From an uncultured Bacteroidales bacterium (GTDB lineage Bacteria; Bacteroidota; Bacteroidia; Bacteroidales; P3): a DNA stretch of 59,500 nt. This document shows positions 9,601 through 16,687 of this stretch, piece by piece. The DNA lies in contig ONLQ01000009.1 in the NCBI GenBank assembly GCA_900318665.1, positions 1-59,500 on the forward strand. The letters are read 5' to 3'. The translations under genes and the position numbers were made by a program. Within the stretch, counting starts at the first letter, position 1; every line of letters begins with the position of its first letter. The notes under the pieces were generated by a model. It saw nothing but the letters and a program-made list of their open reading frames with translations, did no database searches and was not told where the DNA came from.

Positions 9601-10863
9601 GCGCCTTGGACCGAGACTTTCACCTCGCTCAGCACCACCATCGGTTGCTGGACAGCCTACGATGTTGACGGCGACGGCTACTCATGGCGCATATCGCCCA
9701 ACGCCACCATGGGCATGGACGACGATGGTTTTGCCTCTTCGGCATCATACGTCAACAACTACGGGCCTCTGCATCCCGACAACTGGATTGTATCGCCTGC
9801 AGTCGTAGTACCCGATTCTGGCACTTTCAAACTCTCGTGGGCTGCATCGGGCTATGGCTACGACTACGAAGAGCACTACTCCGTTTACCTCTCCACTTCG
9901 CCCGACGAATTTGACGACGAGGCTCCCATATTCGAGGAAACAATAACGCAAATAGGCTACGTCACACATAGCGTAAGCCTTGCCGACTACGCGGGCGATA
10001 CAATATACATTGCCTTCCGCCACCACAACTGCACCAACCAGTATATGCTCTTCCTCGACAATGTGGCAGTAACCCTCGCCGGCAATGACCCTGACCCCGA
10101 CCCAAATCCAGACCCCGACCCATCCGACTGCACTGTCAGCCTGCCTTGGACCGAGACATTCTCGTCCACCAGCAGAACTGCCGACTGTTGGCGTTTCTTC
10201 GACGTTGATGACGATGGATTTACCTGGGCCATTGACAAAGATGTAACCTACGGCTACAACGACAATGGAGTGGCGGCCTCGCAGTCATATATGAACAACT
10301 ACGGGCCGCTGACACCCAACAACTGGATTGTTTCGCCAGCCGTAACGCTACCTCATGGCAGCAATTACACCCTCTCGTGGGCTGCCGCCGCCGTTGACGC
10401 CTCAGACTTCCGCGAGACCTACTCCGTCTATGCCTCCACCAACCCCACCGACTCGTTCTACACCCTCTTCACTGAAACCCTCTCACGACAAGGCTATGTG
10501 ACACACTCCGTCAATATCACAGCCTTCGCAGGCAAGACAATATACATTGCTTTCCGTCACCACAGTTGCACTAACCAATTCATACTCCTAATAGACGACG
10601 TGACAGTGAAAGCGGGCTCAACGCCCAACGGCATAGATGCAGCATCCGACATTATCGCACAGGTATATCCAAACCCAACCAACGGCAACATCACAATCGA
10701 AACCAACGAACTGCAACGCGTAGATATATTCGACCAGATGGGACGCCAACTGATGTCTGCCACCACCAGCAAAATCAACCTCTCTGCCCTACCCCGCGGT
10801 ACCTATACACTACGAATCACCACACACCAAGGCGTGGCAATAAAGAAAATCTTAAAGCAATAA
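6679..10863 (+). CDS. T9SS-secreted C10 (streptopain-like) cysteine protease, multidomain
   Basis: A 1394-residue secreted protease. Order: signal peptide (1-20); Spi-type prodomain (about 22-120); C10 peptidase domain with catalytic Cys179 in TGCVATAMAQVMKYW and His327 in SGHAFVCDGY, followed by the FHFNWGWGG motif; a BACON-like domain (about 385-478); a Cys-containing beta domain (about 480-575); an InlB-type B repeat (about 588-648); a domain of unclear type; then three choice-of-anchor-J-like (MAM-like) modules at about 805-968, 970-1127 and 1150-1310. The last two are clearly duplicated and are joined by a Pro-Asp linker. The final 70 residues (VYPNPTNG onward, ending ATTSKIN...ILKQ) are a type A T9SS sorting domain. 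Both catalytic residues are present. The protein is probably cleaved from its propeptide outside the cell, as in streptopain and interpain relatives. Confidence 0.95.
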   Translation: MKKSIVIILSVLVGIGIVTAAPVDPKLAKSVAQTFMRQQNPATADKLIWSEAQYPAGLQEMFLFTCKPEGFVLVAADDVAMPILGYSVNGTFDNKNVPEHVTHWLNDYAAEIGYLKANNIAQGDIAAAEWQALQRGDNFPQYSAGSVSPLLTTQWSQNPYYNNLCPYDNTYRAKSVTGCVATAMAQVMKYWNHPTVGNGSHSYSLSGFGTISANFGATTYDWANMPNSLSNSSSSQQINAVATLMFHCGVSVEMSYSANASGAQVYMPRRGYAAVNWAWLDYFDYSSDLRGVYQNQYTPTQWIQMLKDELDASRPVLYAGFDSESGHAFVCDGYNSNNRFHFNWGWGGYYDGYFAIGALNPGGGGTGSNSTYTFNLDNLALINVHPNNTLRVSPNSLTFAKNGGSQSVQIMTSQNSASWSATSNQSWVTTSPSTGNGSGSTSTLTITAAANNTGSNRTATVTIRQGNLQSTISVVQYGCSDDEKCVLKIAMNDSYNDGWDGASLTMTDASGFIYATVAATASSTTQYQNVSVCQGNVILKWNSGNYDNECSFTVYDADGNQKLRQSGAFSGNKTITDPCATSSGYHINATVNNSAMGGVAGTGTFPAGTIDTIMAIANDGYRFVGWDVDSLNPFILNVTENRTFAATFATLGVDTLHYDNGVPLTSLGSGSNDTLFWGIRLRAEDLGSHNTIKAVRLPDFAQGTHVIRIYEGGDNAPGNLIASKQVTFTNANAWRTVSFDSPVPINNSTSLWIIVGHKGDSPAGASLFAGTTAGSWYSLGGDTWRSITLEGYFITWMVQGIFGSACNISQLPYSQDFEEGMRCWTYTSAVTGSNNERYFGRNRNSELSHNSTYSFAFSSYYTATNYNQYLISPELTFNGASQMSFYYYAPYGNYKAESFRVLYSTTDDRLSSFTHQVRNVSAAGSSWEQFSATIPAEAKYVAINYYSVDKYFLYVDDIEFYVPDNPVNDYCTVVAPWTETFTSLSTTIGCWTAYDVDGDGYSWRISPNATMGMDDDGFASSASYVNNYGPLHPDNWIVSPAVVVPDSGTFKLSWAASGYGYDYEEHYSVYLSTSPDEFDDEAPIFEETITQIGYVTHSVSLADYAGDTIYIAFRHHNCTNQYMLFLDNVAVTLAGNDPDPDPNPDPDPSDCTVSLPWTETFSSTSRTADCWRFFDVDDDGFTWAIDKDVTYGYNDNGVAASQSYMNNYGPLTPNNWIVSPAVTLPHGSNYTLSWAAAAVDASDFRETYSVYASTNPTDSFYTLFTETLSRQGYVTHSVNITAFAGKTIYIAFRHHSCTNQFILLIDDVTVKAGSTPNGIDAASDIIAQVYPNPTNGNITIETNELQRVDIFDQMGRQLMSATTSKINLSALPRGTYTLRITTHQGVAIKKILKQ
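9586..10605 (+). repeat. Tandem domain duplication inside the C10 protease gene
   Basis: Two copies of about 500 bases begin near 9586 and 10126. Each encodes the same module: a start with PWTETF, a middle DGxxW and NNYGPL..NWIVSPAV, and an end TIYIAFRHHxCTNQ. DNA identity is still visible (both contain the run acaatatacattg), so the duplication is moderately recent or kept similar by conversion. The linker between the copies is a Pro-Asp repeat. Confidence 0.85.
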
Positions 10864-10894
10864 TATAGGTCAACTGCTCCAACCACAACGACCA

Positions 10895-12190
10895 ATGTCC
10901 GACCTACTATATAAAACGCTACGGCCACTCGTTGAATATGCCACACGCTGCCACTATGCCAGCGTCACCATTCGTGGCCAAGAGCGTCTGCCCCACAATG
11001 GCGGCTATATTATTGCCCCATGCCATCAAAACGCAATGATGGAGCCACTCCTTGTACTATTGCTTACCCACAAACCAATCTACCACATCTGCCGAGGCGA
11101 CATCTTTGCCAATCCAACCGTAGCAAAAATACTCTCTTTCCTAAAAATCTTCCCCATCTTCCGCCGTCGCGACGGCATGGCATCGCTTTCTCGCAACGCC
11201 GCCACCTTCCAACAGTCCAAACAAGTGCTGATAGAAGGCTACCCCTTGAGCATGATGGCCGAAGGCCAACACACCGACCGACACCAACTGCTGCCACTGG
11301 TAAAAGGTATGTTCCGCATTGCGGGAGAGACACAGGCAGCAATGGGCGACACACCACTCTACATCGTGCCTCTTGGCATTGACCTTGATGACTACGAACG
11401 CCCATTCAGCCACGCAGTCCTAAACATCGGAGAACCTATTGATGTCCGCCCGTTCATGGCCGCATACATTGCCGACGAGCCCACGGCGCTCAACCAAATG
11501 CGCCAAGCACTGACCGACTCACTAAAAGCGGCCATGCACAACATCGACAGCCACCAGCACTACGAGGAGTTCGAAGCACTATGCAACCTACTCAATCCTG
11601 AAGAACGGAAACGGCACAATCTGCGTAACACGCCATACAACCGCTTTCTAATGCGTCAGCAGATTGCCCTGCGGCTCGACAGTCTTGAACGACAAGTCAA
11701 CAATCCCGATTACTCAAAAACCTCCGAAGAGGAAAGCCCCTCCAAATCAGAACTAAATACTCTCATATCCTTTGCAAGAGAAAAAATCGACTGGTGCAAA
11801 CAAAATCACAGACGATTAAAGACCATTGCCGAACCGCTTACACCAATACAACGCATCGCCCGATTACTATTAATCGCAATAGTAATAGCCTCTGCCGCAA
11901 TATTTCCGCAGATAAAAGACGCATTGTTTTTTGCACTTTTAGCCTATCCCATACCTTTCATTCCAACACATCTGATTGTTCGCCGTCTCATAAACGACAC
12001 ACAGTTCCGCAGTTCCATCAATTTCGGAATAAGATTTGCCATTACATTACTATATATACCTATCTTCGCAATAGTAATAGGCATACTGCACGGCCCAATT
12101 ACAGCCATAGCCGCCTTAGCGACATCAATAATAATGGCAAAATTGTCAGCACCAGTAATTGACTGGCTCCGCCGCACACTTTCTTTTTAA
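10895..12190 (+). CDS. PlsC-like phospholipid/glycerol acyltransferase, membrane-attached
   Basis: A 431-residue protein whose N-terminal 220 residues resemble the PlsC acyltransferase domain that adds an acyl chain to lysophosphatidate or a similar alcohol. The block-I motif is HQNAMMEP (His44...Glu50). Later blocks include FRRRDGM, the EG.H-type block (FP.. replaced by MAEGQHTD), and IVPLGIDL. The canonical signature is HX4D. Here the acidic residue is Glu and lies one position further on. From memory, Bacteroidota members of this subfamily have HQNALMD, so the spacing is normal for the group but Glu is unusual. The C-terminal region has at least four hydrophobic helices (about 325-425). 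It starts 31 bases after the protease gene. The exact acyl acceptor cannot be told. Confidence 0.8.
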   Translation: MSDLLYKTLRPLVEYATRCHYASVTIRGQERLPHNGGYIIAPCHQNAMMEPLLVLLLTHKPIYHICRGDIFANPTVAKILSFLKIFPIFRRRDGMASLSRNAATFQQSKQVLIEGYPLSMMAEGQHTDRHQLLPLVKGMFRIAGETQAAMGDTPLYIVPLGIDLDDYERPFSHAVLNIGEPIDVRPFMAAYIADEPTALNQMRQALTDSLKAAMHNIDSHQHYEEFEALCNLLNPEERKRHNLRNTPYNRFLMRQQIALRLDSLERQVNNPDYSKTSEEESPSKSELNTLISFAREKIDWCKQNHRRLKTIAEPLTPIQRIARLLLIAIVIASAAIFPQIKDALFFALLAYPIPFIPTHLIVRRLINDTQFRSSINFGIRFAITLLYIPIFAIVIGILHGPITAIAALATSIIMAKLSAPVIDWLRRTLSF

Positions 12191-12411
12191 TACCAGAAAA
12201 GCATAACTACAATATCTTCCTTTGATAGTAAAGGAAGAAAAATCTTATGCCATAGAATAATGTAAATCTGTGGCATAGAGCATCAGTAATAGCAGTATTG
12301 CAACAACGACTCACAACGAATACCATTCCAAAACACAGTATAAAGAAGAGAAAACCAACAAATCAAATCACTACTTTCAAAATTCAAAAATCAAAATCCA
12401 AAATTAATTCA

Positions 12412-12419
12412 TACCTTTG
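12412..12419 (+). promoter_or_regulatory. Bacteroidota -7 promoter element upstream of the decarboxylase gene
   Basis: The sequence tacctttg fits TAnnTTTG, 65 bases before the ATG at 12484. Transcription should begin a few bases downstream, close to the 5' arm of the hairpin at 12422-12448. No clear -33 TTG is visible in the A-rich stretch upstream. Confidence 0.6.
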
Positions 12420-12421
12420 CA

Positions 12422-12453
12422 GCGCAATCCGACTAACACGGATTGCGCTTTTT
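12422..12453 (+). terminator. Hairpin plus T-run at the predicted 5' end of the decarboxylase transcript
   Basis: A perfect 10-bp inverted repeat (gcgcaatccg, 12422-12431, with cggattgcgc, 12439-12448), a 7-base loop, then a run of T. The form is that of an intrinsic terminator, but it lies directly after the promoter element at 12412 and 31 bases before the start codon. It could be a leader structure or attenuator rather than the end of the upstream acyltransferase transcript. Confidence 0.7.
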
Positions 12454-12483
12454 CAACCAATCCAACTCAACTACATTTGTAAA

Positions 12484-13884
12484 ATGAAAAACAAGTACCA
12501 CGATTTAATAGACCAGACCTTTGACTTCCCACAAGACGAATTTCGCACAGAGGACGGCGAACTGATGTTCCACGACATTCCATTGATGGAAATCATCAAG
12601 CAATACGGCACACCACTCAAAATAACCTATCTGCCCAAAATCAGTTCGCAAATACAGCGCGCCAAACGTATGTTCAACGTTGCTATAGCAAAGACCGATT
12701 ATCGCGGCTCGTACAACTACTGCTACTGCACCAAGAGCAGCCATTTCGAGTTTGTGCTGGAAGAGGCACTGAAGAACGATATCAACCTCGAAACCTCGTC
12801 GGCATTCGACATCAACCTTATCCGCGAACTCTACGAGCAGCACCTCATAGACAAAGACATCTTCGTGGTATGTAACGGATACAAGAAACAGCAATATATA
12901 GACAACATTGCCGAACTCTATGCCGACGGTTTCCACAACGTGGTTCCCATTCTCGACAACAAAAACGAGTACTACGCACTCGACCAACTCATTCCGAGCG
13001 ACGCCGAACCGATGAAAATCGGAATACGTATCGCATCGGAAGAGGAACCCAAATTCGATTTCTACACCTCACGCCTCGGCATCCGCTACAACGACATATT
13101 GAGTTTCTACGAAGAACAGATAAAGCCCAACAAGAAGTTTCAGTTCAAGATGCTGCACTTCTTCATCAACACCGGCATACGCGACACGGCCTACTACTGG
13201 AACGAGTTGGCCAAGTGCGTGAACGTCTATTGTGACCTCAAGAACGTGTGTCCCGAACTCGACTCGCTGAATATCGGCGGCGGATTTCCGCAAAAGACAT
13301 CACTTGCCAGCAGTTTCGACTACGACTATATGGCAGAGGAGATACTGGCACAGATAAAGAACATCTGCGGCGCACGCGGAATAGAGGAGCCAAACATCTT
13401 TACCGAGTTCGGGTCGTTCACCGTTGGCGAGAGCGGTGCCACGCTCTACAGCATTCTGGACCAGAAACAGCAGAACGACCGCGAGTTGTGGTATATGATT
13501 GACAGTTCATTCATCACCACCCTGCCCGACACATGGGGCATCAACCAGCGCTTCATCATGCTTCCCATCAACCACTGGGACAGCGAATACCAACGCGTGT
13601 TTCTCGGCGGACTAACTTGCGACAGCGAGGACTACTACAACGCCGACTCGCACGCCAACGCCATCTTCCTCCCCAAACTGCAGAAAGACGAACCCCTCTA
13701 CATAGGATTCTTCCACACCGGTGCCTACCAGGAAAGCCTCGGCGGCTACGGCGGCATACAGCACTGCCTCATTCCCGCCCCAAAACACATCATTATCGAC
13801 AAAGACGAAAACGGCGAATACACCACAAAGCTCTTTGCCAAAGAGCAATCGCACAAGGCAATGCTCAAAATATTAGGCTATTAA
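12484..13884 (+). CDS. PLP-dependent decarboxylase, arginine decarboxylase-like (fold type III)
   Basis: A 466-residue enzyme of the alanine-racemase-fold decarboxylase group (ornithine/arginine/diaminopimelate decarboxylases). Probable PLP-binding lysine is Lys84 in YCTKSSHF. The PLP phosphate loop is NIGGGFP, and FTEFGSFTVGESGATLY carries the Glu/Arg-site region. CDSEDYYN holds the Cys-Asp substrate-site motif (CDSxD) found across this group, and GAYQESLGGYGG is the C-terminal PLP-contacting motif. In length and sequence style it matches the roughly 465-residue proteins annotated as arginine decarboxylase in Bacteroidota, which would make agmatine for polyamine synthesis. Carboxynorspermidine decarboxylase is shorter (about 380) and is the main alternative. 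The ATG at 12484 was chosen because upstream sequence in the same frame is a low-complexity A-rich leader containing the promoter and hairpin. Confidence 0.8.
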   Translation: MKNKYHDLIDQTFDFPQDEFRTEDGELMFHDIPLMEIIKQYGTPLKITYLPKISSQIQRAKRMFNVAIAKTDYRGSYNYCYCTKSSHFEFVLEEALKNDINLETSSAFDINLIRELYEQHLIDKDIFVVCNGYKKQQYIDNIAELYADGFHNVVPILDNKNEYYALDQLIPSDAEPMKIGIRIASEEEPKFDFYTSRLGIRYNDILSFYEEQIKPNKKFQFKMLHFFINTGIRDTAYYWNELAKCVNVYCDLKNVCPELDSLNIGGGFPQKTSLASSFDYDYMAEEILAQIKNICGARGIEEPNIFTEFGSFTVGESGATLYSILDQKQQNDRELWYMIDSSFITTLPDTWGINQRFIMLPINHWDSEYQRVFLGGLTCDSEDYYNADSHANAIFLPKLQKDEPLYIGFFHTGAYQESLGGYGGIQHCLIPAPKHIIIDKDENGEYTTKLFAKEQSHKAMLKILGY

Positions 13885-13960
13885 TCCAGTCCGAAGCATC
13901 CCATTTTTCAATTGTGGAAAACTATTGATTTGTTTTTTGTGACGATAATACAAAAATACA

Positions 13961-13968
13961 TATCTTTG
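13961..13968 (+). promoter_or_regulatory. Promoter of the lipoprotein gene at 13999
   Basis: The -7 element is tatctttg (TAnnTTTG). A -33 TTG lies at 13937-13939, giving the normal spacing of about 21 bases. The predicted leader is only about 25 bases. Confidence 0.7.
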
Positions 13969-13998
13969 CACCCTCGAAAGACACACAAATTTACACCC

Positions 13999-14562
13999 AT
14001 GAAAAACACCATTAAAATCCTCGGAGTGGCATTGCTGTCCAGCATTTTGTTCTTCACAGCCTGCAAAAAAGACGACGACAAACCACAAAATCAACAGCAA
14101 CAGAACCAAGAGCAAGAGAAGGACATGACTCCGGGAATAGCCGTGCTTCTTGGCGACAACTCCATTGCCTTCGACACGATGGTGGCAAAATTCGACGATG
14201 AAGAAAACCCCTATTTCTTCTCAATGGTCTTTGCCAACAAAAACAACCCCGGCAAATTCCCCCAAATGCTGTTAGGCTACAAATTTGACCGCGATGCCGA
14301 AATGAAATATGCTATGACGCACTGCTATCTCTACACCTCGCAAGAGAAATACACCGAGTTGAGCGGATGCGACTGGCAAGGCACCATAGGCTCCATCATC
14401 ATTACAGACATTGTTGACAGCCCGTTAACCATGTCGTTTGACTGCAAAGTGACGATGGAAGACCTGTACGAGAAAAACATCCACCAATCCTCTGTTACTG
14501 ACACGCTCCTCATCCGAGCCAAAAACATCCCGTTTGTCAGAGGCAATCTCCGCAATAAATAA
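13999..14562 (+). CDS. Small lipoprotein, paralogue of the one at 39503-40108
   Basis: A 187-residue lipoprotein with lipobox FFTAC (Cys at about residue 20), an acidic/Lys tether CKKDDDK and a Gln/Asn/Glu-rich spacer, then a globular domain of about 145 residues with no motif I recognise. The export region is nearly the same as that of the lipoprotein encoded at 39503-40108 (MKNxxKIxGxALLxSxLxFTACKKD), and both continue with a Gln/Glu spacer and T-P, but the globular parts diverge. The ATG at 13999 was chosen because it puts the lipobox at the right distance and lies just after a good promoter. An intrinsic terminator follows. Confidence 0.8.
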   Translation: MKNTIKILGVALLSSILFFTACKKDDDKPQNQQQQNQEQEKDMTPGIAVLLGDNSIAFDTMVAKFDDEENPYFFSMVFANKNNPGKFPQMLLGYKFDRDAEMKYAMTHCYLYTSQEKYTELSGCDWQGTIGSIIITDIVDSPLTMSFDCKVTMEDLYEKNIHQSSVTDTLLIRAKNIPFVRGNLRNK

Positions 14563-14584
14563 TTGTCAAGAATCCCCATATAGG

Positions 14585-14614
14585 AAAACTCCGTGATTTT
14601 CGCGGAGTTTTTTT
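14585..14614 (+). terminator. Intrinsic terminator after the 13999 lipoprotein gene
   Basis: Stem aaaactccg (14585-14593) with cggagtttt (14603-14611), extendable by two further pairs, followed by T's. It separates the lipoprotein gene from rnpB. Confidence 0.85.
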
Positions 14615-14718
14615 GTATATACCGCCACCGTTGCACAATTTTTCGCACGTTTTCTTGTTAAATATAAGATAATACATCTTTATAGAATAAAACGATAGGT
14701 ATAGAATAAATTAATAGA

Positions 14719-15116
14719 GCATTCGGAAGCCGTTCTATCGCTGGCCGCCCGCAAGGGTGACGAGAGGAAAGTCCGGGCAACACAGAGCCGCCATACTTCC
14801 TAACGGGAAGGGGCGCGCACCCCCAAGGGACGCGCCACAGAAAGCGCCACAGAGAATATACCGCCATGCCGCAAGGCTGGTAAGGGTGAAAACGCGAGGT
14901 AAGAGCTCACGACGGTCGCCAGCAATGGCATCGATGGCAAGCCTTATGGGTTGAAAGACCAAATATACCGACAGTCAAGGGCTGGCTCGCCCGTTGTCGA
15001 GGGGTAGGTCGATAGAGGCCGTCGGCGACGACGGCAGTAGATTAATGATAGAACTACGGCAGAGGGAGCACTCCCGACACCGCTGACAGAACCCGGCTTA
15101 CACGCTTCCGAATGTT
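14719..15116 (+). ncRNA. rnpB: RNase P RNA, bacterial type A
   Basis: Catalytic RNA of RNase P, which removes 5' leaders from tRNA precursors. The outer P1 helix is formed by cattcggaagc (14720-14730) and gcttccgaatg (15104-15114). Conserved blocks are visible in order: gaggaaagtccgggc, ccacagaaa, ggtaagggtgaaaa followed by gaggtaagagctcac, and near the 3' end cagaacccggctta. At about 395 bases the length is normal. A T-run directly after P1 probably ends transcription. No consensus TAnnTTTG promoter is obvious upstream, so it may use a variant promoter. Open frames crossing this region are chance frames. Confidence 0.97.
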
Positions 15117-15133
15117 TTTTTTGTGTATAAACC

Positions 15134-15910
15134 ATGACGCGCTTTCTTGCCATAGTATTTGCCGCTCTGCTCCTTGCCGCCTGTTCGGGCGAAAAGAAGT
15201 ATGTGCGTTATGCAGCACTCTATGAGGAAGCGCCGCACAGCATAGTAATATCACCGCTTTTCGACCTCTCGACACGCAAGACCGATGCCGACTCGGCACT
15301 TCGCGCCCAATACGCCAACCGCGATGCCGTGAGCCGTTTCTTTGTAAACACACTGCCCATAGGTCTGCAACAACGAGGCTATCACACGCGCCCAAACGAC
15401 ACCATACTGCTGCCCGGCATTGGCTCTGCCAAACGGCTCAAAGCCCTGCAGTCTGGCGACCTGACACGTTTCTGCTCGCAGATGGATGCCGACGCAGTGC
15501 TTATAACCACGCTGCTGGCGTGGAAAGACAAACGCACCGAACCGGCACTCTTTGTCGAATACCAACTGCGCTCCACAAAGTCGGGACGCGACCTGATGCA
15601 CACATGGGTAAAGATTTCGCGCACCATAGATACCACCTACAAAGGCGAACTTATCCCCCTGCTCGAAGAAATAGCGCTGGCCGACTCGCTGCATGTCAGC
15701 ATCGAATGTGCCATGCGATGCCTTATGGTGCAGCAAGCTAACATCTTCGTCACACAGGACCTGCCCTTCACCACTAAGAGTTACCATTTCAAGAAAGACC
15801 TCTACCTGCCTGCCATACAGCAGTATTTCAACGCTACTATCAGCAACGAGGGCGCGCTGCTCGTCACGCCGAGCACCATGGAAGAGTTCGAAAACGACTG
15901 CTTCCTATAG
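15134..15910 (+). CDS. DUF799 (GNA1162-like) putative lipoprotein
   Basis: A 258-residue lipoprotein with lipobox LLAAC. The pattern PHSIVISPLFDLSTRKTDA, then NTLPIGLQQRGYHTRP, then DADAVLITTLLAWKD and a beta strand ending SGRDLMHTW follows the layout of the DUF799/GNA1162 family, whose neisserial member is a surface-exposed lipoprotein. The resemblance is recognised by eye, not by alignment. In Bacteroidota this family is often found beside CsgG-like and DUF4810 lipoprotein genes. Neither is here, so it stands alone between rnpB and trmO. Function is unknown. Confidence 0.65.
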   Translation: MTRFLAIVFAALLLAACSGEKKYVRYAALYEEAPHSIVISPLFDLSTRKTDADSALRAQYANRDAVSRFFVNTLPIGLQQRGYHTRPNDTILLPGIGSAKRLKALQSGDLTRFCSQMDADAVLITTLLAWKDKRTEPALFVEYQLRSTKSGRDLMHTWVKISRTIDTTYKGELIPLLEEIALADSLHVSIECAMRCLMVQQANIFVTQDLPFTTKSYHFKKDLYLPAIQQYFNATISNEGALLVTPSTMEEFENDCFL

Positions 15911-15982
15911 CAGTCAAGTCAATGCGTAAAATGGCTTGTCTGTTTTAGCAAAAAACGTCAGCATTATTCCAGTTTTTTTGAC

Positions 15983-15990
15983 TACATTTG
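15983..15990 (+). promoter_or_regulatory. -7 promoter element upstream of trmO
   Basis: tacatttg fits TAnnTTTG, 19 bases before the ATG at 16010. The leader would be very short. The -33 region is not clear. It would drive the trmO, nuclease, DUF2461 and glycosidase-like genes. Confidence 0.6.
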
Positions 15991-16009
15991 CATTTTAATT
16001 CACATCAAA

Positions 16010-16687
16010 ATGCAAACGATAGCCCATATAGAAAACTGCTACGACACCAAATTCGGAGTGCCACGGCAGTCAGGCATTGTGGCAGGAGAGAGCCGCATAG
16101 TGTTCGAACCCGAATATCGTGTGGCCGAAGCCTTGCGAGGAATAGAGGATTTCGACTATCTGTGGCTTGTATGGCTTTTCAGCGAGGCACAGCGCGAAAA
16201 ATGGTCGCCCACCGTGCGTCCGCCAAGATTGGGCGGCAACCAGCGCATGGGGGTGTTCGCCACCCGTAGCCCGTTCCGCCCAAACAACATTGGGCTATCG
16301 TCGGTGCGTCTGCTGCGCGTAGAGCATCACCCCAAATACGGCGAGACACTGATTGTTGACTCTGCCGACCTTATGAACGGCACACCAATTCTCGACATCA
16401 AGCCCTATATTCCCTACACCGACAGCCACCCCGACGCACGCAGCGGATTTGCACCAGAGCCAGCCAACCACTTGCTGAACGTGACTTTCCGCAACACGCC
16501 GCCAGCATCTCTGGAACCACGCCTTGTCGAAACACTTATCGACACTCTTGCGCACGACCCTCGTCCACAATACCATAACAATCCCGACCGAGTTTACTGC
16601 ATGCCATTTGCCAAGCACGAAGTGCGATTCACAGTGAATGACAGCAATCTTGAAATAATAACAATAGACACAGAATCAACAAAATGA
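16010..16687 (+). CDS. trmO: tRNA (adenine(37)-N6)-methyltransferase TrmO (TsaA domain)
   Basis: A 225-residue enzyme that adds a methyl group from S-adenosylmethionine to N6-threonylcarbamoyladenosine at position 37 of ANN-decoding tRNAs. The TsaA/UPF0066 signature GVFATRSPFRPNNIGLSSV (about residues 81-100) is intact, and the domain ends with the typical DIKPYIPYTDSHPDA segment. The C-terminal portion (YCMPFAKHEVRF) corresponds to the extension in longer family members. Its stop overlaps the start of the next gene by 4 bases (ATGA), so the two are translationally coupled. Confidence 0.93.
   Translation: MQTIAHIENCYDTKFGVPRQSGIVAGESRIVFEPEYRVAEALRGIEDFDYLWLVWLFSEAQREKWSPTVRPPRLGGNQRMGVFATRSPFRPNNIGLSSVRLLRVEHHPKYGETLIVDSADLMNGTPILDIKPYIPYTDSHPDARSGFAPEPANHLLNVTFRNTPPASLEPRLVETLIDTLAHDPRPQYHNNPDRVYCMPFAKHEVRFTVNDSNLEIITIDTESTK

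Noticed and set aside
12216-12277. Two short inverted repeats (cttccttt/aaaggaag and tatgcca/tggcata) after the acyltransferase gene
   Set aside because: Neither is followed by a T-run on a useful strand, and stems are short; they may be chance in AT-rich DNA.
14735-15395. Short open frames on both strands across 14735-15395
   Set aside because: They cover the RNase P RNA and the start of a lipoprotein gene; they are chance frames.
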